A stretch of 34,462 bases of DNA from positions 1 through 34,462 of the forward strand of contig NZ_CALTZE010000022.1 of NCBI RefSeq assembly GCF_943913695.1. The letters are read 5' to 3'. A model generated the notes under the pieces. The model searched no databases. It was not told the DNA's origin and saw only the letters and a list, made by a program, of their open reading frames with translations. The stretch's first letter is position 1. Each line of letters begins with the position of its first letter. Source of the stretch: an uncultured Marmoricola sp. (GTDB taxonomy: Bacteria > Actinomycetota > Actinomycetes > Propionibacteriales > Nocardioidaceae). The position numbers and the translations under genes are program-made. Positions 20,127 through 27,961 of this stretch are shown here, piece after piece.

Positions 20127-20570
20127 ATGGCGATCGAAGGCGAGTACGAGCCCAGCCCGGCGAAGTGGGTGCGGGACCAGGTCGAGAAGTTCGAGGCGAG
20201 CAACGGCCAGGAGGCCAACACCCTCCCCGGCACCGACGACCCCATCGTGGTGATCACCAACCGCGGGGCCAAGAGCGGCAAGGTCCGCAAGACCCCGCTG
20301 ATGCGGGTCGAGCGCGACGGTGTCTACGTCGCTGTCGCCTCCAAGGGCGGGGCGCCGGATCACCCGGTCTGGTACCACAACTTCGTGGCCCACCCCGAGG
20401 TCGAGCTGCAGGACGGGTCGGTCAAGAAGACCTACCGCGCCGAGCTCGTCGAGGGCGAGGAGCGCGCCGACCTGTGGGACCTCGCCGTGAGCACGTGGGG
20501 CACCTATGCCTCCTACCAGGAGAAGACCGACCGCCAGATCCCGCTCTTCAAGCTGACGCCGCTGGGCTGA
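20127..20570 (+). CDS. Deazaflavin (F420)-dependent nitroreductase-family oxidoreductase
   Basis: A 147-residue protein of the Ddn family: P-S-P-A-K-W-V-R-D-Q-V-E, then L-P-G-T-D-D-P-I-V-V-I-T-N-R-G-A-K-S-G-K-V-R-K-T-P-L-M-R-V, V-A-S-K-G-G-A-P-D-H-P-V-W-Y-H-N and a C-terminal W-x3-A-x-Y-Q-E-K-T-D-R-x-I-P-L-F-x-L. These form the split beta-barrel that binds reduced F420; the G-x-K-S-G-x-x-R-K-T-P motif contacts the cofactor. Family members reduce quinones or nitro compounds, and M. tuberculosis Ddn reduces menaquinone. It stands divergent to menB, 44 bases apart, which fits a quinone link, but the substrate is not shown. The ATG has GGGAGG and TGAGGG upstream. Confidence 0.92.
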   Translation: MAIEGEYEPSPAKWVRDQVEKFEASNGQEANTLPGTDDPIVVITNRGAKSGKVRKTPLMRVERDGVYVAVASKGGAPDHPVWYHNFVAHPEVELQDGSVKKTYRAELVEGEERADLWDLAVSTWGTYASYQEKTDRQIPLFKLTPLG

Positions 20571-20619
20571 GTCGTCCCGAGGGGGCCTGAGTCGCCCCGG
20601 CGGCGGCCCCCGGCGGCTC

Positions 20620-20651
20620 GCGCTCTCTCGAGGTCGAGAAGTTGAGAGCGC
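20620..20651 (+). terminator. Candidate terminator after the F420-type gene
   Basis: Perfect 8-bp arms GCGCTCTC (20620-20627) and GAGAGCGC (20644-20651), 49 bases past the stop codon. No U-tract follows. Confidence 0.4.
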
Positions 20652-20718
20652 CACGATCATTGCATCTCGGGCGAAAACGGACTTACTGTCAGTGGACATC
20701 CACCGCCGGGAGGCCGAG

Positions 20719-21006
20719 ATGACTGCACTGCGGCACCTGCTGCGCGTCGTCGCGACCCTGGCCGCTGTGGGCCTGCTCGCGGGCCTGCTGAGCCTGCTGC
20801 TCACCCAGCAAACCACCGGCCTCGTGCTCGCGGCCGTCGGGCTGCTGGCCGCCGCCGGCACCCTGGTGCTCGCCCTGCCGCTGCTCGACCGGGTGCCCGC
20901 GCAGCCGCGGCGACCGCACCCGGCGACCCTCGCGCGGGCCTCGATGCCCCGGCAGCCGCGCCCCGGGCACGACCGGCCGTCGTACGCCGGACTCTCGCGC
21001 GGCTGA
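20719..21006 (+). CDS. Small membrane protein of unknown function
   Basis: A 95-residue protein with two hydrophobic segments, at about residues 5-27 and 32-56, separated by a short Q-Q-T-T-G turn. A Pro/Arg-rich cytoplasmic tail follows (P-R-R-P-H-P, R-Q-P-R-P-G-H). I do not recognise a family. The ATG at 20719 follows GGGAGG with 6-base spacing. A GTG nine codons earlier (20692) is in frame but adds a polar segment before the first membrane span and has no ribosome site. It stands alone between the F420-type gene and a convergent ACT-domain gene. Confidence 0.65.
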   Translation: MTALRHLLRVVATLAAVGLLAGLLSLLLTQQTTGLVLAAVGLLAAAGTLVLALPLLDRVPAQPRRPHPATLARASMPRQPRPGHDRPSYAGLSRG

Positions 21007-21036
21007 GCGCACCACCGTCGCCCGGGCGACGCGGCG

Positions 21037-21675
21037 TCAGCGGGAGATCGACTGCGCCAGCGCGGCGAGGTGGCGCAGGCGCGCGATCTCGGAGTCGAGG
21101 ATCGGCGGTCCGCCGCGCCGGGCCACGACCACGAGCTCGTCGGCGTCGAAGGGGCAGCCCGCGACCAGCAGGTCACCGAGCCGCTCGGGGAGCTCGAAGC
21201 GGCGGCCCCGCTCCATGCTCGCGGTGTCCGGCCAGCTGACGTCGTCGGGGATCTCGCTCGGCGCGGCGGGCGAGCCGTGGACGAGCGCGGCGCCGTCGCC
21301 GTCGCGGCGTACGCGTGCCGACCAGTCGACGACGAACGCCGCGGGTGCCAGGTCGACCAGCACGTCTCGGGCGCTCGCCGGCGAGGAGGTCATGGCCTCG
21401 ACGACCTCGAGGTCGCGGGTCAGGTTGGAGCCGGCGCCGTAGCGCGAGATCCACAGCACGTCGACGTCGTCGAGGCGGGTGCAGGCCGAGATGATGCTGT
21501 CGGGCATGACGCCTGCCTCGGCGGCGAGGAAGACGTCGTCGATCGCGCGCCCGTCGGCCGTGCGCTCGACGATCTCGATGGCGTCGATGTTGCCGCCCGC
21601 CGAGCCGATGGCCGAGGCGAGCCGGCCCAACGACCCCGGCACGTCGGGCAGCGCGACGCGCAGCAGGTAGGACAT
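21037..21675 (-). CDS. ACT-domain amino-acid-sensing protein
   Basis: A 212-residue protein. The N-terminus (M-S-Y-L-L-R-V-A-L-P-D-V-P-G-S-L-G-R-L-A-S-A-I-G, then N-I-D-A-I-E-I-V-E-R, residues 1-40) is a clear ACT domain; it continues with the second helix and strand to about 75. Residues 90-212 form a second domain with F-V-V-D-W-S-A-R-V and L-V-A-G-C-P-F-D-A-D-E-L-V-V-V-A-R-R-G-G-P, somewhat GAF-like, ending in a helix. ACT domains bind amino acids and regulate enzymes; no catalytic domain is attached here. I chose ATG 21675 because the ACT fold starts there; the frame continues upstream into non-coding-looking sequence. Confidence 0.8.
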   Translation of the reverse strand: MSYLLRVALPDVPGSLGRLASAIGSAGGNIDAIEIVERTADGRAIDDVFLAAEAGVMPDSIISACTRLDDVDVLWISRYGAGSNLTRDLEVVEAMTSSPASARDVLVDLAPAAFVVDWSARVRRDGDGAALVHGSPAAPSEIPDDVSWPDTASMERGRRFELPERLGDLLVAGCPFDADELVVVARRGGPPILDSEIARLRHLAALAQSISR

Positions 21676-21742
21676 GTGAGGACGATATCGGGGGGAGGTT
21701 TCGGTGCCGTGACCTCCTGCGGCGGCGGGGTACCCAGCCCCC

Positions 21743-22639
21743 ATGAGCCGCATCCTGGTCACAGGCGCGACCGGCTTCATCGGCGAGCGGCTCGTGCGCG
21801 AGCTGGTGGCCGAGGGGCACGACGTCCGCGCGCTGACACGCCGACCCGAGCAGTACGACGCCCCCGGCACGCCCGTCTCCGGCGACGTCGGCGACGCCGC
21901 CTCCCTGGCCGAACCACTCGACGGCGTCGAGATCGCCTACTACCTCGTGCACTCCCTCGACGACGAGGACTTCGTGTCCAAGGACGCCGAGATGGCGCGC
22001 TCCTTCGCCAAGGCGGCGGCCGAGGCCGGCGTACGCCAGATCGTCTACATGGGTGGCCTCGGCGACGAGGACAGCGACCTCTCCGACCACCTGCGCTCGC
22101 GGCGCGAGGTCGAGAAGCTGCTCGGCGAGACCGGCGTACCCGTCACGACGCTGCGGGCCGCGATCGTCGTCGGCCACGGTGGCATCAGCTGGGAGATCAC
22201 GCGGCAGCTGGCGCAGAACCTGCCCGCGATGGTGGTGCCGCGATGGGCCAAGACCAAGACCCAGCCGATCTCGATCGACGACGTGGTGCGCTACCTCGCC
22301 GGGGTCGCCGGGCGCGAGGAGGCCATCGGCCGCACCTACGAGGTCGGTGGCACCGACCAGCTCACCTACGTCGACATGCTGCGCCGCGCCGGTCGCGCGC
22401 TCCACGGTCGCCGGCTCCCCGTCGTGACGGTGCCGGTGCTCAGCCCCGGCCTCTCCTCGCGCTGGCTCGCGCTGATCACCGACGTCGACGTCACCACCGG
22501 CCGCAACCTCGTCGACTCCATGGGCGTCGAGGTGCTCGTGCGCGACGACAGCATCCGCGAGATCGTCCCCGGCGATCCCATGTCGTACGACGAGATGGTG
22601 CGCGCCGCGCTCGAGGACCGCGAGGCCGCGGGCGCCTGA
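21743..22639 (+). CDS. NAD(P)-binding Rossmann-fold protein (atypical SDR, NmrA/UDP-epimerase-like)
   Basis: A 298-residue protein with the dinucleotide motif V-T-G-A-T-G-F-I-G-E-R-L-V (6-18), A-L-T-R-R-P (31-36) likely binding NADP, then a G-D-V-G-D strand end, Y-L-V-H-S-L, I-V-Y-M-G-G-L-G and a C-terminal substrate region with T-Y-E-V-G-G. The active-site Y-x3-K of classical SDRs is absent, which is usual for this atypical group (similar to the N-terminal part of DUF2867 proteins). The substrate is unknown. It diverges from the ACT-domain gene across 67 bases. No strong ribosome site is visible, but the ATG fits the fold exactly. Confidence 0.88.
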   Translation: MSRILVTGATGFIGERLVRELVAEGHDVRALTRRPEQYDAPGTPVSGDVGDAASLAEPLDGVEIAYYLVHSLDDEDFVSKDAEMARSFAKAAAEAGVRQIVYMGGLGDEDSDLSDHLRSRREVEKLLGETGVPVTTLRAAIVVGHGGISWEITRQLAQNLPAMVVPRWAKTKTQPISIDDVVRYLAGVAGREEAIGRTYEVGGTDQLTYVDMLRRAGRALHGRRLPVVTVPVLSPGLSSRWLALITDVDVTTGRNLVDSMGVEVLVRDDSIREIVPGDPMSYDEMVRAALEDREAAGA

Positions 22640-22650
22640 GGCCTGGCGCT

Positions 22651-22744
22651 GGCGGTTTCACAGGTTCACATGTGACAACGGCCCTTCACATGCGAAGTTT
22701 CGTGTGTGAAGGGCTGCTTTCACATGTGAACCTGTGAAAGCGCC
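22651..22744. repeat. Multi-hairpin palindromic element, copy A (intergenic)
   Basis: A 94-bp inverted structure with outer arms 22651-22675 and 22720-22744 pairing over 25 bases with one mismatch. Inside, GCCCTTCACATGCGAA (22681-22696) pairs with 22698-22713 with two mismatches. Each outer arm also contains the 10-bp palindrome TCACATGTGA. It fills the gap between two convergent genes, where it may act as a two-way terminator. It aligns along its whole length with 30151-30243 inside treY. Confidence 0.8.
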
Positions 22745-22758
22745 GAGCCGGAGAGCCC

Positions 22759-23505
22759 CTACAGGAAGATCGCCGGCAGGGCGTAGAGCATCGTCACCGA
22801 CCACGTCAGGTGCGTGATGATCGGGGCAAGGATGCCGCCGGAGGCGCGACGCTGGAGGCCGACGATCGCGCCGACCACGATGGCGGCGAAGCCGAGCATC
22901 AGGTTGCCGGTGGCCAGGGTGGCGATGGTGTAGGCGAGCGTGGTCCAGGCGACCTGGTGCTGGCGGATGGCGGCATACATCGCGCCGCGGAAGAAGAGCT
23001 CCTCGGCGATGCCGTTGACCACGGTGACGAGCAGCAGCAGGACGGCGCCACCCTGCTGGGTGTGCTCGAGCACGTCGCGGATGAAAGGGCTCAGCCGGTC
23101 GTCGAGCCACGGCACGGCCGTGATCAGCCACGCGCCGGCGACGAAGACGAGCGCCAGGGCGGCGCCGAGCAGCAGCGGCTGCACCACCGGTCGTGGAGCG
23201 GCGAGGTCGGGCTCGCTCGCCTGCCCGATCCGGCCGAGGTGGAGCGGGCCGGAGGCGAAGGCCCCGACCGCCCACACCAGCGCGAGCAGCCCGGTCGCGA
23301 GGTAGAAGCGGGTGGTCTGCTCGGGGTCGATGAAGCGCAGCGTCGCGCCGAGCACCACCGCCCCGATCACCACGACGACCGCGCTGACGAGCTGGCGGCG
23401 TCGGAACTCGCGGTCGGACTGCCGGTGGTCGCGCGGGGTCATCTCCCACAGGCTGGAGCGGAGGTAGGAGCGGACCCCGGCGCGGAGCCGTCGGACCGGT
23501 GGCAT
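22759..23505 (-). CDS. CPBP-family intramembrane glutamic endopeptidase
   Basis: A 248-residue membrane protein with about six hydrophobic segments after a basic N-terminus of about 35 residues. The conserved CPBP (CAAX/Abi) motifs are present: E-E-L-F-F-R-G in one helix (about residue 165-171), and H-L-T-W-S near the C-terminus (about 231). The Glu pair, Arg and His form the intramembrane active site; a third conserved motif, G-F-A-A-I, precedes the last part. Members process prenylated or other membrane substrates; the target here is unknown. The start is either ATG 23505 or GTG 23511, without a clear ribosome site. It converges with the Rossmann-fold gene, with palindromic element A between them. 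Confidence 0.85.
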   Translation of the reverse strand: MPPVRRLRAGVRSYLRSSLWEMTPRDHRQSDREFRRRQLVSAVVVVIGAVVLGATLRFIDPEQTTRFYLATGLLALVWAVGAFASGPLHLGRIGQASEPDLAAPRPVVQPLLLGAALALVFVAGAWLITAVPWLDDRLSPFIRDVLEHTQQGGAVLLLLVTVVNGIAEELFFRGAMYAAIRQHQVAWTTLAYTIATLATGNLMLGFAAIVVGAIVGLQRRASGGILAPIITHLTWSVTMLYALPAIFL

Positions 23506-23571
23506 GGGCACAACGGTAGGGGTGCCCAGGTCGGCGCGTTCGAGTCACCCGACGCTGGATACTCACCTCAC

Positions 23572-24921
23572 ATGACCTCGATCATGTGGTTTCGCCGCGA
23601 CCTGCGGCTGCGCGACCACCCGGCCCTGCGCGCGGCCCACGGCGACGGCCCGGTGCTCCCGCTCTTCGTGCTCGACCCGGCGATCTGGCGCAACGCGGGA
23701 CCCGCACGCCGGGCCTGGCTGGCGGCGTCGCTGCGCTCGCTCGACGAGTCGATGGACGGGCGGCTGTGCGTGCGGATGGGGTCGCCGGCGTCGCTGGTGC
23801 CGTCGCTGGCGCGTGAGGTCGGCGCCGAGCGGGTTCACGTCACACGCGACTTCGCGCCCTACGGCGTACGCCGCGACCGCGCCGTCGTCGAGGCGCTCCC
23901 CGACGGCGTGGAGGGCGTGGCCACGGGGTCGCCGTACGCCGTCGACCCGGGCAGCGTCCGCAACGGCTCGGGGGATCCCTACAAGGTGTTCACCCCCTTC
24001 TCCCGCGCGTGGCGCGACCACGGCTGGGACGAGCCGCAGCCGGCGGCGCGCGGCGTCGAGTGGGTCGAGCACGACAGCGACAAGCGGGTGGCCGCGATGC
24101 TCGACAACGCGATCGAGGAGTCGCCCGAGACGATGCCGACGCCGGGCGAGGACGCCGCCTGGCGGCGCTTCCGCGCCTTCCTCGATGACGACGTCGCCGA
24201 CTACGACGGCAACCGCGACGACCCCGGCGCCGACCGCACCTCGCGGCTCTCGCCCTACCTGAAGTACGGCGTGGTCCACCCCCGCCAGCTGCTCGCCGAG
24301 ACGGCCGGGCGCCGCAGCGCGGGGGCCACGACCTACGAGACCGAGCTGGCGTGGCGCGACTTCTATGCCGACGTGCTGCACCACCAGCCGCGCAGTGCCT
24401 GGGAGGACCTCAACCCCGTCGCAGGGCTGCGCTACGACGAGCCCGCCGATGCGATCGAGGCGTGGAAGCAGGGGCGCACCGGCTTCCCGATCGTCGACGC
24501 CGGGATGCGGCAGCTGCTCCACGAGGGCTGGATGCACAACCGGGTGCGGATGATCACCGCCAGCTTCCTGACCAAGGACCTGCACGTGTGGTGGCCCGTC
24601 GGCGCCCGGCACTTCCTCGACCACCTCGTCGACGGCGACCTCGCCTCCAACAACCACGGCTGGCAGTGGGTCGCCGGCACCGGCACCGACGCGTCGCCCT
24701 ACTTCCGGGTCTTCAACCCGATCACCCAGGGCACCAAGTTCGACGCCTCCGGTGACTACGTGCGTCGTTGGGTGCCCGAGCTGCGCCACCTCGACGGCAA
24801 GGCCGCGCACCAGCCGTGGGACCACGACGACGGCTACGCCCACGACTACCCCAAGCGCATCGTCGACCACGCCGAGGAGCGCAAGGTCGCCCTCGAGCGC
24901 TACCAGCGCGGCCGCGACTGA
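23572..24921 (+). CDS. phrB: Deoxyribodipyrimidine photo-lyase
   Basis: A 449-residue class I photolyase that repairs UV-induced cyclobutane pyrimidine dimers with FADH and blue light. The N-terminal antenna domain begins MTSIMWFRRDLRLRDHPAL (1-19). The FAD domain shows T-S-R-L-S-P-Y-L-K-Y-G-V (about 222-233), E-L-A-W-R-D-F-Y, the block WMHNRVRMITASFLTKDL (about 319-336), D-G-D-L-A-S-N-N-H-G-W-Q-W-V-A-G-T-G-T-D and the C-terminal P-Y-F-R-V-F-N-P. The frame is open far upstream (to 22810), but that part is antisense to the CPBP gene; the family start is ATG 23572. GATACT eight bases upstream suggests a leaderless message. It ends 4 bases before the convergent phosphodiesterase gene. Confidence 0.96.
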   Translation: MTSIMWFRRDLRLRDHPALRAAHGDGPVLPLFVLDPAIWRNAGPARRAWLAASLRSLDESMDGRLCVRMGSPASLVPSLAREVGAERVHVTRDFAPYGVRRDRAVVEALPDGVEGVATGSPYAVDPGSVRNGSGDPYKVFTPFSRAWRDHGWDEPQPAARGVEWVEHDSDKRVAAMLDNAIEESPETMPTPGEDAAWRRFRAFLDDDVADYDGNRDDPGADRTSRLSPYLKYGVVHPRQLLAETAGRRSAGATTYETELAWRDFYADVLHHQPRSAWEDLNPVAGLRYDEPADAIEAWKQGRTGFPIVDAGMRQLLHEGWMHNRVRMITASFLTKDLHVWWPVGARHFLDHLVDGDLASNNHGWQWVAGTGTDASPYFRVFNPITQGTKFDASGDYVRRWVPELRHLDGKAAHQPWDHDDGYAHDYPKRIVDHAEERKVALERYQRGRD

Positions 24922-24925
24922 GACG

Positions 24926-25492
24926 TCACGCCAACGGGAGCTCCGCGACGACCTCGTAGCGCGGTCGCCCGCGCGGACCCTCCCCGAGGTACGACGCCAC
25001 CAGCGCGAGCTCGGTGACCGTCCAGGTCGGCGAACGGTAGGGCTCCAGCACGCGGACCCACCGCGTCATCTCCACCGCCCGGTTGCTGCGCGCCAGCGTG
25101 AGGTGCGGGCGGAAGCGCTGCCCGTCGACCTCGACGCCCGCCCGCACGGCGGCGTTGCGCGCGGCGCGCGACAGGGCGGCGTACGGCGTGGGGTCCTCGA
25201 CGCCGGCCCACAGCACCCGCCCGGCACCGACGTCGGGGAAGGCACCACCGGAGACCAGCGCGGTCTCGAAGGGCGCCCTGCGGGAGGCGGACTCGGCCAG
25301 CAGGTCGACCAGCTGCTCCTCCGCCCGCGCCGGCACGTGCGGCATGAACGCCATCGTCACGTGCCACTGCTCCGGGCTGCTCCACCGCAGCGGCCGCCCC
25401 ACCACCGGTGCCTCGCGCCGGGGCGTGACCAGCTCGTCGAGGTCCTCGACGACCTCCGTGGGCGGCAGCACGGCGACGAACATCCGGCTCAC
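24926..25492 (-). CDS. thpR: RNA 2',3'-cyclic phosphodiesterase (2'-5' RNA ligase family)
   Basis: A 188-residue member of the 2H phosphoesterase family. The two active-site motifs are H-V-T-M-A-F (about residues 44-49) and H-L-T-L-A-R (about 130-135), with the N-terminus M-F-V-A-V-L-P-P typical of ThpR/LigT. It opens 2',3'-cyclic phosphates on RNA ends in vitro; the cellular role is not settled. I took GTG 25492 (V-S-R-M-F-V-A-V); ATG 25483 is equally possible because neither has a strong ribosome site. It is convergent with the photolyase gene. Confidence 0.9.
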   Translation of the reverse strand: MSRMFVAVLPPTEVVEDLDELVTPRREAPVVGRPLRWSSPEQWHVTMAFMPHVPARAEEQLVDLLAESASRRAPFETALVSGGAFPDVGAGRVLWAGVEDPTPYAALSRAARNAAVRAGVEVDGQRFRPHLTLARSNRAVEMTRWVRVLEPYRSPTWTVTELALVASYLGEGPRGRPRYEVVAELPLA

Positions 25493-25534
25493 GGAGCCAG
25501 TCTGCCCGGCGGGTGGGTGGAGACGCCCCGGGCC

Positions 25535-25621
25535 GCAGACGCGCGGACCCAAGTCCGGATCGGCGCCCGGGTCTGTCCCGGTTTGGTGCGAGTCGCGCGA
25601 GACTTCGGTCCGCGCGTCTGC
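25535..25621. repeat. 87-bp long inverted repeat upstream of glgX
   Basis: Arms 25535-25555 and 25601-25621 pair over 21 bases with one mismatch, enclosing 45 bases that contain smaller inverted repeats (such as TCGCGCGA). It lies in the 279-base gap between the divergent thpR and glgX genes. Its size and layout resemble the other palindromic elements here, though the sequence differs. No gene is supported in 25493-25771. Confidence 0.7.
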
Positions 25622-25771
25622 GACCCCGCGGCGCCCCGCTACGGTCGGGGTGACGGTGGTCTCGCGGGGCGCTGAGTCCGCGGCCAGCGGGTACGGCGTT
25701 CATCGAGAGCAGGTACTTTGAACGTTCCAATCTCCGCTCGACCCACCCAGCCCGAACCCGAGGAGCCCACG

Positions 25772-27961
25772 TTGGACGTCTGGCCCGGCAAGCCCTATCC
25801 CCTCGGGGCCACCTTCGACGGCAGCGGCACCAACTTCGCGCTCTTCAGCGAGGTCGCGGAGCGGGTCGAGCTGTGCCTCTTCGACGTGGGGGCGCGGGGC
25901 AGGGTCACCGAGACCAAGGTCGAGCTGACCGAGGTCGACGCCTACGTGTGGCACGCCTACCTGCCGCAGGTGCAGCCCGGCCAGCGCTACGGCTACCGGG
26001 TGCACGGGCCGTGGGACCCCGACGCGGGCCACCGCTGCAACCCCAGCAAGCTGCTGCTCGACCCCTACGCCAAGGCCACCGCCGGGGAGATCGACTGGGA
26101 CCAGTCGCTCTTCGGCTACAACTTCGGCGAGGAGGACTCTCGCAACGACGACGACTCCGCGGGCCACATGACCCACGGCGTGGTCATCAACCCGTTCTTC
26201 GACTGGGAGGGCGACCGCAGCCCGGAGACGCCCTACAACGAGTCGATCATCTACGAGGCCCACGTCAAGGGCCTCACGATGCGTCACCCGGAGGTGCCCG
26301 AGGCGCTGCGCGGCACCTACGCCGGCCTCGCCCACCCCGCGATCACCGAGCACCTCACCAAGCTCGGCGTGACGGCGATCGAGCTGATGCCGGTGCACCA
26401 GTTCGTGCAGGACAGCACGCTGCTCGACAAGGGCCTGCGCAACTACTGGGGCTACAACACCCTGGGCTTCTTCGCCCCGCACGCGGCGTACGCCGCCACC
26501 GGCGACCTCGGTCAGCAGGTCCAGGAGTTCAAGTCGATGGTCAAGGCGATGCACGCCGAGGGCATCGAGGTGATCCTCGACGTGGTCTACAACCACACCG
26601 CGGAGGGCAACCACCTCGGCCCCACGCTGAGCTTCCGCGGCATCGACAACGCCGCCTACTACCGGCTCGTCGAGGACGACAAGCAGTACTACATGGACTA
26701 CACGGGCACCGGCAACAGCCTCAACGTCCGCCACCCGCACTCGCTGCAGCTGATCATGGACTCGCTGCGCTACTGGGTCACCGAGATGCACGTCGACGGC
26801 TTCCGCTTCGACCTCGCCGCCACGCTGGCGCGCGAGTTCTACGACGTCGACAAGCTCGCCACCTTCTTCGAGCTCGTGCAGCAGGACCCCGTGGTCAGCC
26901 AGGTCAAGCTGATCGCCGAGCCGTGGGACGTCGGTCCCGGCGGCTACCAGGTCGGCAACTTCCCGCCACAGTGGACCGAGTGGAACGGCGCCTACCGCGA
27001 CACCGTGCGCGACTTCTGGCGCGGCGAGCCGAGCCTCGGCGAGTTCGCCAGCCGGCTCTCCGGCTCCTCGGACTACTACGAGCACTCCGGGCGCCGGCCC
27101 TTCGCCAGCATCAACTTCGTCACCGCCCACGACGGCTTCACGCTGCGCGACCTGGTCTCCTACAACGAGAAGCACAACGACGCCAACGGCGAGGACGGCA
27201 ACGACGGCGAGAGCCACAACCGCTCCTGGAACCACGGCGTCGAGGGCCCCACCGACGACCCCGAGGTGCTGGCGCTGCGGGCGCGCGAGCAGCGCAACTT
27301 CATCGCCACGCTGCTGCTCTCCCAGGGGGTGCCGATGCTGCTGCACGGCGACGAGCTCGGCCGCACCCAGCAGGGCAACAACAACACCTACGCCCAGGAC
27401 TCCGAGCTGTCGTGGGTCGACTGGGAGGACGCCGACGTGCCGCTGGTGGAGTTCACCCGCGCGGTGGCCCGGCTCCGCACCAACCACCCGACCTTCCGCC
27501 GCAAGCGCTTCTTCACCGGCAGCACGGTGCGCACCGGCGGTGAGGACGACCGGCTCAACGACATCGTGTGGCTCGACGCCGAGGGGCATGCGATGGAGGC
27601 CGACGACTGGGAGCGCGGCGGCCACGCGATCGGCATGTGGCTCAACGGCCACGGCATCGCCGGCAAGGACCAGCGTGGCCAGGCGATCGTCGACGACCAC
27701 TTCCTGCTCTACTTCAACGCCGACGGCCCGATGACGGTGCAGCTGCCGCCCGAGGAGTTCTCGGCGCGCTGGGACGTCGTCATCAACACCGGCGGCAACG
27801 CCGACGACAGCGACGTGCTCGAGGCCGGCCAGAGCTTCGACATGGCCACCCACTCGATGCTGGTGCTCCGCGAGCACTCCGCGCCCGAGGTCGAGGTCGA
27901 CCACTCGGTCGCCGCGAGCGTGGCGGCGTACTCCGAGAGCAGCCGGGGGCGCGCGCGGTGA
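25772..27961 (+). CDS. glgX: Glycogen debranching enzyme GlgX
   Basis: A 729-residue GH13 isoamylase-type enzyme that hydrolyses alpha-1,6 branches of glycogen. The N-terminus (W-P-G-K-P-Y-P-L-G-A-T-F-D-G-S-G-T-N-F-A-L-F-S) is the CBM48 domain. The catalytic barrel shows V-I-L-D-V-V-Y-N-H-T-A-E-G-N (region I), D-G-F-R-F-D-L-A (nucleophile Asp), L-I-A-E-P-W-D (acid Glu) and F-V-T-A-H-D-G-F-T (region IV). The start TTG at 25772 has GAGGAG at 6-base spacing; a TTG at 25718 is in frame but lacks a ribosome site and precedes the conserved start. The gene overlaps treY by GTGA and supplies linear glucan for TreY/TreZ. Confidence 0.95.
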   Translation: MDVWPGKPYPLGATFDGSGTNFALFSEVAERVELCLFDVGARGRVTETKVELTEVDAYVWHAYLPQVQPGQRYGYRVHGPWDPDAGHRCNPSKLLLDPYAKATAGEIDWDQSLFGYNFGEEDSRNDDDSAGHMTHGVVINPFFDWEGDRSPETPYNESIIYEAHVKGLTMRHPEVPEALRGTYAGLAHPAITEHLTKLGVTAIELMPVHQFVQDSTLLDKGLRNYWGYNTLGFFAPHAAYAATGDLGQQVQEFKSMVKAMHAEGIEVILDVVYNHTAEGNHLGPTLSFRGIDNAAYYRLVEDDKQYYMDYTGTGNSLNVRHPHSLQLIMDSLRYWVTEMHVDGFRFDLAATLAREFYDVDKLATFFELVQQDPVVSQVKLIAEPWDVGPGGYQVGNFPPQWTEWNGAYRDTVRDFWRGEPSLGEFASRLSGSSDYYEHSGRRPFASINFVTAHDGFTLRDLVSYNEKHNDANGEDGNDGESHNRSWNHGVEGPTDDPEVLALRAREQRNFIATLLLSQGVPMLLHGDELGRTQQGNNNTYAQDSELSWVDWEDADVPLVEFTRAVARLRTNHPTFRRKRFFTGSTVRTGGEDDRLNDIVWLDAEGHAMEADDWERGGHAIGMWLNGHGIAGKDQRGQAIVDDHFLLYFNADGPMTVQLPPEEFSARWDVVINTGGNADDSDVLEAGQSFDMATHSMLVLREHSAPEVEVDHSVAASVAAYSESSRGRAR

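Noticed and set aside
22810..23571. N-terminal extension of the photolyase
   Set aside because: The open frame continues upstream but is antisense to the CPBP protease gene; photolyases start at the M-W-F-R-R-D-L-R-L motif.
25700..27904. 734-codon minus-strand frame opposite glgX
   Set aside because: It is exactly antisense to a well-supported GH13 enzyme, has Val/Ala/Gly/His-biased composition and no motif.
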